The notes beneath the pieces were generated by a model. That model had not been told where the DNA came from. It searched no databases and saw only the letters and a program-made list of their open reading frames with translations. From positions 62,001 to 126,000 of the forward strand of contig CAZCUX010000005.1 of NCBI GenBank assembly GCA_964502005.1: DNA of 64,000 nt. Reading direction: 5' to 3'. How positions within the stretch are numbered: the stretch's first letter is position 1; every line of letters starts with the position of its first letter. This DNA is from CAJWOS01 sp964502005 (GTDB taxonomy: Bacteria > Myxococcota_A > UBA796 > UBA2385). A program made the translations under genes and the position numbers. Below are positions 23,875 through 33,510 of this stretch, piece by piece.

Positions 23875-25239
23875 ATGAATGCGGAAACGAAGCGGGTCTA
23901 TGTGCTCGACACCAATGTTTTGTTGGTCGACCCCAACGCGCTGCGCGCATTCTCAGCCCACGATGTCGTCGTGCCCATCTCCGTGATTGAGGAGGTGGAC
24001 CGCTTCAAGAAGGACCTCAACGAAACAGGCAGAAACGCCCGTTTGTTCTCGCGGCAAATGGATGCCATGCGTGCCCAAGGCAGCCTCTCCGTGGGCGTGC
24101 CGACTTCCGCAGGTGGCTCGGTTCGGGTGCCCTTTCTGGGAACCTCGCTCGACCTGCCTCCCGAGTTTGGTGTGCCATCGAACGACAATCGGATCTTGGC
24201 AACTGCGCGGGAGTTTGTTGCCCAACGGGGAGCCAATGCAGTGGTCCTCGTTACACGCGATACCAATATGCGCATCAAGGCCGATGCGCTCGGTATTCCC
24301 GCCGAAGATTATCGGCAAACGAATGTGGTCGCTGACGAGCGCTATTCTGGCATGCTGGACGCGATGGTTTCCGGTGCGCGGGTGGCGGAGGTGTACCGAA
24401 AAGGCCGCATTTCTGTAGAGGAAGGCGAAGTTGCGGCTTGGGGGCTCCACGCCAATCAGTTTGTCGTCTTGGCTGCTGACGACAATCCAGGCCAGACCGC
24501 GCTGGTGCGCTATGACGCGCGGGGAGACGCACTGAAGCTCGTCGGGCGCCACAAAGAAGGAATCTGGGGAATTTTTGCGCGCAACAAAGAGCAGTTGTTT
24601 GCGTTGGACCTCTTGCTCGACGAATCGGTGAATCTGGTCACGCTGGATGGAATGGCAGGCACCGGCAAGACGCTGCTGGCGATTGCATGTGGTCTTCGAA
24701 TGGTGGCCGATGAGCAGCGGTACCGCCGCTTGGTGGTGAGTCGGCCTATTTTTCCGTTGGGCCGCGACATCGGCTTTTTGCCGGGTGACCTCTCGGAGAA
24801 GCTGAATCCCTGGATGAAGCCCATCTTCGACAATTTGGAGCTCCTCCTCGGGACCGCACGCGAAAAGACGGCTGCTGGCAATGGCGCGCGAAAAGGACAA
24901 GGCCCCATTTACCAGCCCTTGCTGGAGCAAGGCATCCTCGAAGTGGAGCCGCTCACCTACATTCGCGGGCGCTCCCTTCCCCAGCAGTATTTGATCGTCG
25001 ACGAGGCCCAAAATTTGACTCCCCACGAGGTCAAGACCGTCATCACGCGTGCGGGAGAGAATACGAAAGTGATTTTGACAGGGGACCCCCAGCAAATCGA
25101 CAATCCTTACGTGGATGCGTCGTCGAACGGGCTGTCTTATGTCGTAGAGCGGTTCAAAGACTCGCCCGTGGCCGGTCACGTCACACTGCGCAAGGGCGAA
25201 CGCAGCGAGCTTGCGGAGCTTGCGGCCCGGTTGCTGTGA
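23875..25239 (+). CDS. PIN-PhoH fusion (PhoH2/YlaK-type)
   Basis: The 454-residue protein has an N-terminal PIN nuclease domain (YVLDTNVLLVDPNAL ... PSNDNRILATAREF ... VLVTRDTNMRIKADALG) and a C-terminal PhoH ATPase (GMAGTGKT Walker A, LIVDEAQN Walker B, TGDPQQIDNPYVDASSNGL). Proteins of this design are reported as RNA-unwinding nucleases in toxin-antitoxin-like or RNA-decay roles. The acidic PIN residues are present, so activity is expected. The start follows GGAG by eight bases. No small antitoxin gene precedes it; the upstream gene is the HU-coupled unknown. Confidence 0.93.
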   Translation: MNAETKRVYVLDTNVLLVDPNALRAFSAHDVVVPISVIEEVDRFKKDLNETGRNARLFSRQMDAMRAQGSLSVGVPTSAGGSVRVPFLGTSLDLPPEFGVPSNDNRILATAREFVAQRGANAVVLVTRDTNMRIKADALGIPAEDYRQTNVVADERYSGMLDAMVSGARVAEVYRKGRISVEEGEVAAWGLHANQFVVLAADDNPGQTALVRYDARGDALKLVGRHKEGIWGIFARNKEQLFALDLLLDESVNLVTLDGMAGTGKTLLAIACGLRMVADEQRYRRLVVSRPIFPLGRDIGFLPGDLSEKLNPWMKPIFDNLELLLGTAREKTAAGNGARKGQGPIYQPLLEQGILEVEPLTYIRGRSLPQQYLIVDEAQNLTPHEVKTVITRAGENTKVILTGDPQQIDNPYVDASSNGLSYVVERFKDSPVAGHVTLRKGERSELAELAARLL

Positions 25240-25270
25240 AGGTTCACAGGCGGGAAGGCCACGGACTTGC

Positions 25271-26116
25271 ATGAGGTATACGGTGGACCCACGGAACAAT
25301 CGTCATCAGCGAAACAAGCGCCCCCGCGGCAACGACCGGCGGGGAAGTCGGCCGCCGGAACGCGAAATGCCGGAGCGCGGCGAGCAGCTCGAAGGACGAA
25401 ATATCGTCTGGGAGGCGTTGTCTCGCGGGGTTCGCAAGGTGCATCGCATCCTTCTCGATGAGCGGGCCAACCCGGATGTGAAAATCACCCGGATTCTGGA
25501 AGCGGCCCGTCAGCAGGGCGTTTCCGTGCAGCGCGTCGACCGCAGTGTGTTGGACGAAGCCTGCTTCAGCGGTGTCCACAACGGCATTATTGGCTGGGCG
25601 GAGCCGCTTCCGGCGTTTTCTGTACGGGGCCGTTTGTCGGAGCTCGAACGGGAAGGAATTGAGCCCTTTTTTGTATTGGTCGACGAAGCCAACTATGAAC
25701 ACAACCTCGGCGCCGTGATGCGTTCTGCGTTGGGGGCGGGCGCCAATGCAGTCATCATCCCCACCCGACGGGGTGCGGGGGTCACGCCCGTGGTCATGCG
25801 CGTCGCAATGGGCGCGGCCGAGGTTCTTCCCGTGATTCGGGAGGGCCTCAGCTCAGCGCTTGCAACCTTGCGGCGAGAGGGCGTTCGTGTCGTGGGGGCC
25901 GATATGGACGGCAAGCCCCATTGGACCGTGCCGATGACGGGTCCGTTGGCGCTCGTGCTCGGGGGCGAAGGGAAAGGCCTCACCGACACCCTCCGCCAGC
26001 GTTGCGACGACATTGCCGGCATTCCCCTCGAAGGCGACCTTGAGTCCTTGAACTTGAGCGTCACGGCCTCTATCTTGATGTTCGAGCGGCAACGGCAGAT
26101 TCGCGTCGGGCAATAG
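25271..26116 (+). CDS. rlmB: SpoU-family rRNA 2'-O-methyltransferase
   Basis: The 281-residue protein has a basic, Arg-rich N-terminus (1-35), an RlmB/TrmH substrate-binding domain beginning LEGRNIVWEALSRG, and the SpoU knot domain with VDEANYEHNLGAVMRSALGAGA, LALVLGGEGKGLTD and IPLEGDLESLNLSVTASILMFE. These three SpoU motifs bind SAM in a trefoil knot. The closest match is RlmB, which modifies G2251 of 23S rRNA, though TrmH-type tRNA targets cannot be excluded. In RlmB motif 1 usually reads xDPxNxGA; here DEANYEHNLGA has a small difference. Confidence 0.88.
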   Translation: MRYTVDPRNNRHQRNKRPRGNDRRGSRPPEREMPERGEQLEGRNIVWEALSRGVRKVHRILLDERANPDVKITRILEAARQQGVSVQRVDRSVLDEACFSGVHNGIIGWAEPLPAFSVRGRLSELEREGIEPFFVLVDEANYEHNLGAVMRSALGAGANAVIIPTRRGAGVTPVVMRVAMGAAEVLPVIREGLSSALATLRREGVRVVGADMDGKPHWTVPMTGPLALVLGGEGKGLTDTLRQRCDDIAGIPLEGDLESLNLSVTASILMFERQRQIRVGQ

Positions 26117-26268
26117 GCGCACGCAATTCGTCGTTTCGAATCGGCTGCGTATTCGTTGTTGGTGTTCCCACGCGCACTTGGCTGGGCTACCCGTGGGTGG
26201 GGTTGTCGACCCGCGGTCCCTGGTCTTCGCTTCGTAGTTTTTCCGCGGTTGATTTTTGGGAGCTTGGC

Positions 26269-28005
26269 ATGAAGTACCTCTTCGCACTGGTGATGATTCC
26301 CATTCTCATCATCGTGCACGAGTTTGGTCATATGCTCGTGGCCAAGGCCTGTCGGGTGGCCGTGCCCGTGTTCTCCGTAGGGTTCGGCCGGCGCTTGTTT
26401 GGCGTACAAATCGGAGACACGGACTTTCGTGTTTCATCGTTGCCCTTTGGCGGCTACGTGCGCATGGCAGGGGCGGACCCCTACGGCTATTTCGAAGAAG
26501 AAGATGCGCTTTCTGACCCATCCATGAGCTTTTTGGCTCGTCCTCTTTGGCAACGAATCCTAGTCTTGTTGGCAGGGCCGTTGGCGAATGTGTTGTTTGC
26601 TGTGGCCGTCATCACTGCGGCGCTCATGGCAGGGGAGCCGCAAGCAGCAGCCCAGGTCGGCGATGTTCTCGCAGGCAGTCCTGCGGACCGTGCGGGATTC
26701 CAGGCTGGCGACGAAGTGTTGACGGTGAATGGCAACGATGTTTCGACTTGGAACCAAATGTCGTCGGCCATTGGACAGCTTGGAAAAGGGCCCGCAGAGT
26801 TTTCGGTGCGCCGCTCCGGTGAGCTGCTCGCGTTGAACGTCACTATCGGAGAAGACGACAAGGGCTCGTTCGGCTTGGGGCACGGGCGCCCATCGGGCTT
26901 GGTGGGGATTGACGACCCCGGTTCGCCCGCGGGTCGGGCCGGTTTGCAAACGGGCAGTTTGATTACGGCGATTGGCGACGCAGATGTCGCGGACTGGGTG
27001 GAGATTGAGCGCGCGTTGGCCGCGGTGGGCGACGTTTCGTCTCTCACCGTGCAGGTGCGTATGCTGGGCGCAGATGGCCGCTTAGAAGAAAACGCCCGTG
27101 GGCTCACCCTTTCGCGCGATGGATGGGACCCACCCACGAGCGGAGCGGGAGCACCATCGCAACAATGGGGGCTGTACCCCGCCACCTTGTTCATCGAAAC
27201 GGTCACGACGACGGTGTCCGATGAGCACGGATTTCTCGCTGGGTGTCGATCTGCGCCGCACCCGCGGGAGTCACCGGCCGCAAAGGCTGGCTTGCGGCAA
27301 GGCGACCACCTCTTGTCGATTGACGGTGCCGCGTTGTATCGTTGGGTCGATGTAAACCGAGGAATCGCCGCCACGATGCCCGAAGAAGGCAGCGGCACGC
27401 TAGAGGCACGGGAAACCGTCGTTCGCATTCGCCGCGCGGGCAAAGAGCTCGAATTGCGGATGCGTCCGGAAATCATCGAGGATGTAGACGCCTCCGGCAT
27501 GAACCGGGTGCGTCCGATTATTGGCATCGGGCCCGTCGCGATGGAAATTGGAGGGCCTGAAGTGCGCGTCTATTATTCGCCGTTAGACGCGATTTCGACG
27601 GCCACCGACACCATTGGGCGAATGGCCGTGATTACGGTGGAGCGCCTGCTGGACGTCATTTCGCTCGACGCATCCTTTGACAGGTCATTGGGCGGTCCCG
27701 TCGCGATGTTTACCCATGGCGCAATTGCTGCGGAGGGGGGCCCTTTTGCGATGGCACGCTTTGTCGCGGGCATCAGCTTGTCGCTCGGCGTCGTCAATCT
27801 GTTCCCAATCCCCGTCTTGGATGGTGGACAGATTCTGTTTTTCCTCATTGAAGCCATCCGCGGTCGGCCCCTTCCTGCCGAGCAGCGCGAAAAAGTACTC
27901 CAAGTGGCCGTTATCGGGATGGTGTTGTTGATGCTGATGGTCACGTTGAAAGACACAAACGAGCTCATCGGGATGGTGTTGGAGTACTTTGGATGGTCGG
28001 CATGA
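26269..28005 (+). CDS. rseP: RseP-family site-2 protease with three PDZ domains
   Basis: The 578-residue membrane metalloprotease carries HEFGH (residues 17-21) in the first helix, the FGGYVRM loop and the distal zinc ligand in PVLDGGQ near the C-terminus. It cleaves anti-sigma factors or leftover signal peptides within the membrane. Between the catalytic parts are three PDZ-like domains (GSPADRAGFQAGDEVLTVNG, GSPAGRAGLQTGSLITAIGD, ESPAAKAGLRQGDHLLSIDG) instead of the usual one or two, which explains the extra length. GGGAG six bases before ATG 26269 sets the start; the frame further upstream is unrelated. The 3' end overlaps tsaB by 13 bases. Confidence 0.92.
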   Translation: MKYLFALVMIPILIIVHEFGHMLVAKACRVAVPVFSVGFGRRLFGVQIGDTDFRVSSLPFGGYVRMAGADPYGYFEEEDALSDPSMSFLARPLWQRILVLLAGPLANVLFAVAVITAALMAGEPQAAAQVGDVLAGSPADRAGFQAGDEVLTVNGNDVSTWNQMSSAIGQLGKGPAEFSVRRSGELLALNVTIGEDDKGSFGLGHGRPSGLVGIDDPGSPAGRAGLQTGSLITAIGDADVADWVEIERALAAVGDVSSLTVQVRMLGADGRLEENARGLTLSRDGWDPPTSGAGAPSQQWGLYPATLFIETVTTTVSDEHGFLAGCRSAPHPRESPAAKAGLRQGDHLLSIDGAALYRWVDVNRGIAATMPEEGSGTLEARETVVRIRRAGKELELRMRPEIIEDVDASGMNRVRPIIGIGPVAMEIGGPEVRVYYSPLDAISTATDTIGRMAVITVERLLDVISLDASFDRSLGGPVAMFTHGAIAAEGGPFAMARFVAGISLSLGVVNLFPIPVLDGGQILFFLIEAIRGRPLPAEQREKVLQVAVIGMVLLMLMVTLKDTNELIGMVLEYFGWSA

Positions 28006-28661
28006 GCTGTGTGTTGGCCATTGACGCTGCAGCCCCCGAAGTGGGGGTGGCCTTGGTTTCCGACGCGTCCGTGCTTTTTGAATGGCGCGAACGACTCCAA
28101 AGGGGGACGGACGCCGCACTGCTGCCTGCCATTCAAGAGGCGCTCGCGGTGCTGGGGGACATGCCCCTGCGCGGGGTGGCTCTCACCGTCGGCCCTGGAA
28201 CGTTTACCGGGCTCCGTGTGGGCATGGCGGCGGCTTTGGGGGTGGCTGTCGCACGCGATGTCCCCGTTTTTCCCGATGGCTCTCTCGATGCGCGCGCGCG
28301 GGTGTTCGGACACGAACCTGTGCTCGTGTTGTTGGACGCGCGAAAGTCGCGGTTTTATGGCCAATGGTTCCATGGTGGCGCGCCGACGTCTGCACCTGTC
28401 GACGCGGACCTCGACACGCTGCTTTGCGCAGGCGCTCCCTGCCATGCGACCGGCGAGGGTGCTGTAGTTGCGCGGGAGCGCTTGGTGCAAGCGGGCTTTG
28501 ACGTTTCCGACACATCGTCGGCGAGCCCTGTCGTCGCGCTGGCGCAGGCTGCATTGGCCGGGCTGTTGCCACCTGTCGATGCCGCATTGGTCACTCTTCG
28601 GTATGTTCGTCCTCCCGACGCAACACCGCCCGCGCATGTATTGCGGCCCGTGTTGGCCTAA
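27993..28661 (+). CDS. tsaB: TsaB, tRNA threonylcarbamoyladenosine partner
   Basis: The 222-residue protein is a TsaB/YeaZ: LAIDAAAPEVGVALV at the start, then VALTVGPGTFTGLRVGMAAALGVAVA, the diagnostic block. TsaB dimerises with TsaD to make the t6A modification at position 37 of ANN-decoding tRNAs. The C-terminal half is more variable, as usual. GGAG eight bases before ATG 27993 supports this start, though ATG 28002 is possible. It overlaps rseP, implying coupling. About 200 bases with no evident feature follow. Confidence 0.9.
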   Translation: MVGMSCVLAIDAAAPEVGVALVSDASVLFEWRERLQRGTDAALLPAIQEALAVLGDMPLRGVALTVGPGTFTGLRVGMAAALGVAVARDVPVFPDGSLDARARVFGHEPVLVLLDARKSRFYGQWFHGGAPTSAPVDADLDTLLCAGAPCHATGEGAVVARERLVQAGFDVSDTSSASPVVALAQAALAGLLPPVDAALVTLRYVRPPDATPPAHVLRPVLA

Positions 28662-28863
28662 AAGAACCATGGGCAGCCTCGCCTCCGCCAACTCGAATGG
28701 GGTGGCGGACAAGCACGTTTCGGGTCAGGCGGCGGTCGGTTAGGGGTGTTTGTCGTGTTGTCCTGCGGGAAAATGCCCGCACGAGAACCCTACCGCGCGG
28801 CGTGTTGGTTCGACGCATTCGGAACCACGGCCGCGCGTTGAGCTGCGGAAAGAAGGAAAGCCT

Positions 28864-29877
28864 ATGGCGGAAAACGGCTTGGACATCGCGATTATCGGCG
28901 CAACGGGCGCGGCTGGGTCCGATATTATCACGGCATTGGAGCGGTCGTCGTTGCCGGTGGCGCGCTGGATTCTCGTCGCTTCGGCCACCAAGGCCCACCT
29001 CTCGGTCGACATCAAAGGCCGCTCGGTGCCCGTTTTGCCGGGCCCACCCCATCGCTTGCCACAAGTCGTCTTGGATGAGGCAGACCTCATCATTATGGCG
29101 ACGCCGGCGGCGGTCACACGCACGTTGGCACCTGCGGCAATTGAGGCGGGAATCGCGATTATCGACATGAGCGGTGCGCTGTCCGACCAGGGGCCGATGG
29201 CCGTTCCGCTTGCCGGCATTTCTATCAATGACGAAGGCTTCCAAGCAGCGCGGGTGGTTTGTTCGCCCTCCGCTCCCACCGTCTTGGCGGCCACCGTGCT
29301 TCGGCCCCTCGCGGCCCTCGGCTTGGTGCGGGCGAACATGGTGTGTTTGTTGCCGGCTGGTATGGTCGGACAAGCCGGCGCCGAGGAGCTATCGCGCCAG
29401 GTGGTCGCGTTGTTCAACAGCGCGGACCCTCCCCGAAACCTGTTCCCGACTGGTTTGGCCTTTGACATATTGGGAGCCGTCGGCGAGCCGGCCGACGACT
29501 GGACGGGCGCGGAGCGGCGTGTCAGCGCCGAGCTTGGCGGATTGCTTCGCCTGCCGCCTCCCCGTCTTCCTGTCACGCTGACGATGGCGCCCACGTTCTC
29601 GGGCATTTCGATTGCCTTTCATGTGCAGCTCCAGGGTGACGCGAGTGCCGCCCAGGTCCGCAGCGCCCTCGAAGCGATGCCGATGGTTCGGTTGGAAGAC
29701 CCGGTCACGTCCCCCAAAGATGCCATGGGCACGGCCGTCGCACATGTTGGGCGTTTGCGCGACGACCCCGGTGGCGCGGGCGTACACTTGTGGGCGGTCG
29801 CCGACAACCTGCGCTATTGTGCAAGCGCCAACGCTGTCGCGCTGGCACTTCATCTTTGGCGAAACGACTTGTTGTGA
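28864..29877 (+). CDS. Usg-1-like aspartate-semialdehyde dehydrogenase homologue
   Basis: The 337-residue protein has the ASADH N-terminal Rossmann motif (IAIIGATGAAGSDII) and overall fold. In active enzymes a strand ends ANPNCTT, with Cys as nucleophile; here the aligned stretch is CSPSAPT (residues 133-139), so Ala137 occupies the catalytic position. The His of the family's later RxPxxxGH block is also absent (TMAPTFSGISI). E. coli Usg-1 shows the same kind of loss. In enteric bacteria and Pseudomonas such a gene lies near truA, and here truA is two genes downstream. It is likely a non-catalytic paralogue. AAGAAGGA before ATG 28864 sets the start. Confidence 0.75.
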   Translation: MAENGLDIAIIGATGAAGSDIITALERSSLPVARWILVASATKAHLSVDIKGRSVPVLPGPPHRLPQVVLDEADLIIMATPAAVTRTLAPAAIEAGIAIIDMSGALSDQGPMAVPLAGISINDEGFQAARVVCSPSAPTVLAATVLRPLAALGLVRANMVCLLPAGMVGQAGAEELSRQVVALFNSADPPRNLFPTGLAFDILGAVGEPADDWTGAERRVSAELGGLLRLPPPRLPVTLTMAPTFSGISIAFHVQLQGDASAAQVRSALEAMPMVRLEDPVTSPKDAMGTAVAHVGRLRDDPGGAGVHLWAVADNLRYCASANAVALALHLWRNDLL

Positions 29878-30043
29878 GCCGTGTGCCAGATTGGCGATGG
29901 GCCGCCGGCGACAGTGCCAATTGGTGACAGGGTGTCAAACATGTTGGTTTTTCGTTTCGGTCAGTACAGAGTGTTGGGTGGCGCGATTCTTGCATTGTAC
30001 CCGAACGTCATGGCCGGATAGCTCCAAGCGTTGCGAGGGGAGC

Positions 30044-32527
30044 ATGCGTTCCGTAAAATTTTGGATGTCCATGGGCGTCGTAGGACTTGTCGTCGGCGGG
30101 GCGGCTCGTCCGGCGCCTGCTGTTGCGGGGTCTTTGCGCATCCCGGACAGCGGCACTGCGAACCTCGGCACGTCGATTTTGGAAATGGCATCCGTTGGGG
30201 ATGGCCGCTACGTCGCGTCAATCGTTGGGGGAGGTGACGCCACCGTCCTCATCGACACTGCGTCACAAGCGAGCACAGCCGTTACCGCCTGCGGGTCCGC
30301 TACGACGACGGCAATCGCCGGTGGCAGCGACAGTCGGCTGTATGTGGGGTGCTCCGATGGCTCACTCCTCGCTTATGATGTCGACCGAAACGGTCTCACC
30401 CAGGTGGGAACCACGCTCGACCTCGGTGCGGGCGAGGTCACTGCCTTGGCCATCCACAACAGCCTGCTGTACGCATTTGTGCAACTTGACCAGGGGCAAG
30501 CGCAGTACCAGACGGTGGATGTTAGCGGAACGCCCAAGGTGTCATCCACCGGCGACACCCGTATTCAGTCCATCGGGGAAGTCCGGCGCGCGGTGTCGAG
30601 CACCAACGGCTTGTTGGTGACGACCGCGATGGGCGTTGAGCGACTGGCACCATCGGGCGCGCTCCTCGGAAGCACGCAGGGGTACACCGACGCCTTGGTG
30701 GCGGGCACGCAGTTTATTGTTGTGGGTGACGACGGAAAGCTCTGGCAGTACAACGGGTCAACGACGAGCGCCTTGCCTGTGTTCAGCCTCTCGGGCATCG
30801 ACAGCAACGCTTCGGCCTTGGGCACCTTGGGTTCCTACTCGGTTGTTGGCACGACCAACCAAGAACTGCGCTTGTATACCGTCTCCAGTACCGGCCTCCC
30901 GTCTACCTTCGACCGCACGTTGCGGCCTCCTTCTTCGGCCGCCTTCGGTGACCCCATCGACTTTATCGAAGGGCAGGGGTTTAGTGTTGCGGGAACAAGC
31001 GAAGGCTTTTTGTGGTTTGTGACCGATGGTCCGTGGGTGGAGGTCGCAGACCCGGATGTCGAGGTCTCTGGCGGCTCTGGGACGGCGTTCTCCATCACAT
31101 TTTCGTCGGACACCGCGGGGACGGCCGAGGTTCTCCTGAATGGCTCCTCGGACACGACAGGCACCGTTTTGGTGGCGGATTTGGCGGTCACGGCGGACAC
31201 CCCGCAAACGCTGGATTTCACGCTGGACGACCGCTTCGCCGAAGGTGTCAACGAGCTTCGTGTGGTGGTGCAAGACGCCGCGGGCGACCGTGGACGAGAC
31301 ATCGCTTATGCAACGCTCGACGATCCACCCGGGCAAGTCAGCTTCAATCGGGTAAGCGAGAACGACGACCATCCCTACGTTGCCGTGGGAAATGAGCGGT
31401 TGTCGGTCTCTTTCGATGCTCTGCCCGACCCCGACATCGCGCATTATGTGCTGTTTTTTTCGACGACTGAGTTTAGCCGGGACCAGTTCGCATCGTGTGA
31501 TGCGGTGGACTCGGGCGCCGACTCGGGCATGTTGACGCCGGCCGTCGCTACGGCCGCCGGCTATTGCGGTCCAGAATTCGAAAACGACAAGGGTGCCGTC
31601 TCTCCGATCGTGCTGTCCGTCACCGGTAACAGTGCGTACACAGTCGACCTCGAGTCCCTCGATAATGGAACCGAATATTGGATTGCTGTTCGCGCCTACG
31701 ATGAAGGCGGAAAGGAAGGAGCCATGAGCGTAGTGCTGAACGGAACGCCCCAGTATGGTGTCGGACCCGCCGAGCTTTCGGGCGAGCAGGGGGGCATTCA
31801 GTGTGGCGCGGGCGCGTCCGCTGGCTGGCTTGGCGTGGCATTGGCGTCCCTTGCGCTCGTGGGGCGGCGGCGCCGAACGTGGATGGTGGCTCCCGCGGCA
31901 GCCATGGCGCTGGTCGTGGCAGCGCCGGCCCACGCAAAAGACCCCGATGTGGCTCGGTCCGAGCGTAAAGGAAACTTCCAGTTTCGCTACGGTTTGTTCG
32001 ACATGGACGACCCCAACATCAACAAAGTGATGGGCGACACACCAAACGAAGTGCTGTGGCTTGAGGTCGGACCGCACTTGTTGCCGCAGGTGGAAGTCAC
32101 GGCGGGCATGGGCTGGTTCCAGGAAATTGGAAACGCCGTGCTGTCTTCGGGCGGCACCAGCGACGACAACGTGATGATTACCGCGTTGCCGTTTAACCTC
32201 AACCTCAACTTGCGGGCCGATTTCGCAAAGAACCAAGTCATCGTGCCGGCTGTGGGCGCCAGCTTTGAGGTCTGGCCGTGGAAGCAAGAGCCGTACCGCG
32301 GTTCGAGCAAGATTTCCGGCATGAAGACTGGCTGGAGCTGGAATGCCGGTGTGCAGCTATTGCTCGACCGCGTCGACCCTCGCGCTGCGAGCAAGCTGCG
32401 TGTTCGAACCGGCATTGAAGATACCTACTTGACCATCTCGTACCGGGCCCAGGAAATCGGCAACGCGAGCGAAGGCTTGGTTTATAGCGGCTCCGTTATT
32501 GGCTTCGGCTTGAAGCTCGACTACTGA
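30044..32527 (+). CDS. Surface protein with internal MYXO-CTERM tail fused to a beta-barrel
   Basis: The 827-residue protein reads as two proteins in one frame. Part one has a signal peptide (about 1-28), a repetitive beta-rich region (propeller-like, about 30-350), Ig/FnIII-like modules, and a tail with Cys587, a hydrophobic stretch and RRRR (608-611), a standard MYXO-CTERM end. Immediately after, Met614-Ala631 forms a second signal peptide ending AHA, followed by an outer-membrane beta-barrel-like domain (632-827) ending GFGLKLDY. These resemble the MXAN_2561 and MXAN_2562 families (family names from memory), usually adjacent genes. No stop separates them; ATG 31883 could start a separate barrel gene only if the first part had its own stop. 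GGGGAG precedes ATG 30044. Confidence 0.72.
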   Translation: MRSVKFWMSMGVVGLVVGGAARPAPAVAGSLRIPDSGTANLGTSILEMASVGDGRYVASIVGGGDATVLIDTASQASTAVTACGSATTTAIAGGSDSRLYVGCSDGSLLAYDVDRNGLTQVGTTLDLGAGEVTALAIHNSLLYAFVQLDQGQAQYQTVDVSGTPKVSSTGDTRIQSIGEVRRAVSSTNGLLVTTAMGVERLAPSGALLGSTQGYTDALVAGTQFIVVGDDGKLWQYNGSTTSALPVFSLSGIDSNASALGTLGSYSVVGTTNQELRLYTVSSTGLPSTFDRTLRPPSSAAFGDPIDFIEGQGFSVAGTSEGFLWFVTDGPWVEVADPDVEVSGGSGTAFSITFSSDTAGTAEVLLNGSSDTTGTVLVADLAVTADTPQTLDFTLDDRFAEGVNELRVVVQDAAGDRGRDIAYATLDDPPGQVSFNRVSENDDHPYVAVGNERLSVSFDALPDPDIAHYVLFFSTTEFSRDQFASCDAVDSGADSGMLTPAVATAAGYCGPEFENDKGAVSPIVLSVTGNSAYTVDLESLDNGTEYWIAVRAYDEGGKEGAMSVVLNGTPQYGVGPAELSGEQGGIQCGAGASAGWLGVALASLALVGRRRRTWMVAPAAAMALVVAAPAHAKDPDVARSERKGNFQFRYGLFDMDDPNINKVMGDTPNEVLWLEVGPHLLPQVEVTAGMGWFQEIGNAVLSSGGTSDDNVMITALPFNLNLNLRADFAKNQVIVPAVGASFEVWPWKQEPYRGSSKISGMKTGWSWNAGVQLLLDRVDPRAASKLRVRTGIEDTYLTISYRAQEIGNASEGLVYSGSVIGFGLKLDY

Positions 32528-32534
32528 GGCTGGT

Positions 32535-33335
32535 GTGGATTCTCCCGTCGAGGGCGCTTGTGTGCTGCTTTCGTGGCGGGGGGATGCGTATGGAGGCTGG
32601 CAGCTCCAGCCCCATGTTCCAACGGTCCAGGCCACGTTGGAGGCGGTCCTCTGCAAGCTCATGGGTGAGACCCGCGTGGTCGCGCGTGCCGCCGGCCGAT
32701 TGGACGCGGGGGTGCACTCTTGCGGCCAGTTGGTCGCGTTTCCCGTGGTTCGACCGCGTACCCTCCAGGCGCTTTGGCGAGGGCTGAACGGGCTGTTGCC
32801 CCCAGACATCGTGTGTCTGGCGATCGCGCCCTGTGCTGCGGATTTTGACCCCCGTCGGGCGAATCGGGGCAAGACCTATCGGTATCGTTTGCTTCCGCGA
32901 ACGGCCCGGTGTGCGTTTCGCGCTGCGTCGGTCTGGCACGTCGGACGTCCGCTTGATGTGCCAGCGATGGTCGAAGCCGCTCGTTTCCTAGAAGGTCGCC
33001 ATGACTTCAGCACGTTTCGTGCGGTCGGATGCGCGGCGCGGCACCCGATTCGGGTGGTCCGGTCGGTCACGGTGACCGAGGTGGCCGATGAGGTCGCGAT
33101 TGTTGTTGACGGCGAAGCGTTTTTGCGCCACCAGGTTCGCATCATGGCGGGCTGCCTCGTGGAAGTGGGACTTGGAAAGCGTCCGCCGAATTGGGTCGGA
33201 GAGATCCGGGACGCTTGCGACCGTACGATTGCTGCGCGAACCGCACCTGCGCATGGTTTGTGGCTCGAACAAGTGCATCTGGCCGAACCGTTAGAATGGG
33301 CAGCTGGTGGGTATTCGGTGTGGAAGCCTTGGTGA
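32535..33335 (+). CDS. truA: tRNA pseudouridine(38-40) synthase TruA
   Basis: The 266-residue protein has the TruA motifs LSWRGDAYGGWQLQP, GRLDAGVHSCGQLVAF with the catalytic Asp, ANRGKTYRYRL, GRHDFSTF and FLRHQVRIMAGCLVEVG. It isomerises uridines 38-40 in the anticodon arm of many tRNAs. The usual GRTDAGVHA reads GRLDAGVHS, a change beside the catalytic residue that keeps the Asp. The start is a GTG seven bases after the previous stop, and no better ATG exists. Confidence 0.93.
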   Translation: MDSPVEGACVLLSWRGDAYGGWQLQPHVPTVQATLEAVLCKLMGETRVVARAAGRLDAGVHSCGQLVAFPVVRPRTLQALWRGLNGLLPPDIVCLAIAPCAADFDPRRANRGKTYRYRLLPRTARCAFRAASVWHVGRPLDVPAMVEAARFLEGRHDFSTFRAVGCAARHPIRVVRSVTVTEVADEVAIVVDGEAFLRHQVRIMAGCLVEVGLGKRPPNWVGEIRDACDRTIAARTAPAHGLWLEQVHLAEPLEWAAGGYSVWKPW

Positions 33336-33510
33336 TTGGCGGATTCTGGCCTCCGATGGCTGGTCTGTGGCAGGAAAACCGAATAAAGGGTCCGGGACGC
33401 TGAGAAGGGGTGTTGTCCTTGAGTCATCAAGGAATACTCCTCTCGAAGCCGAACGGGTCGGTCGTTCAGTCAAACCGATGGGGCAACTGCGATGCCCTGT
33501 TGGAGTGTAG

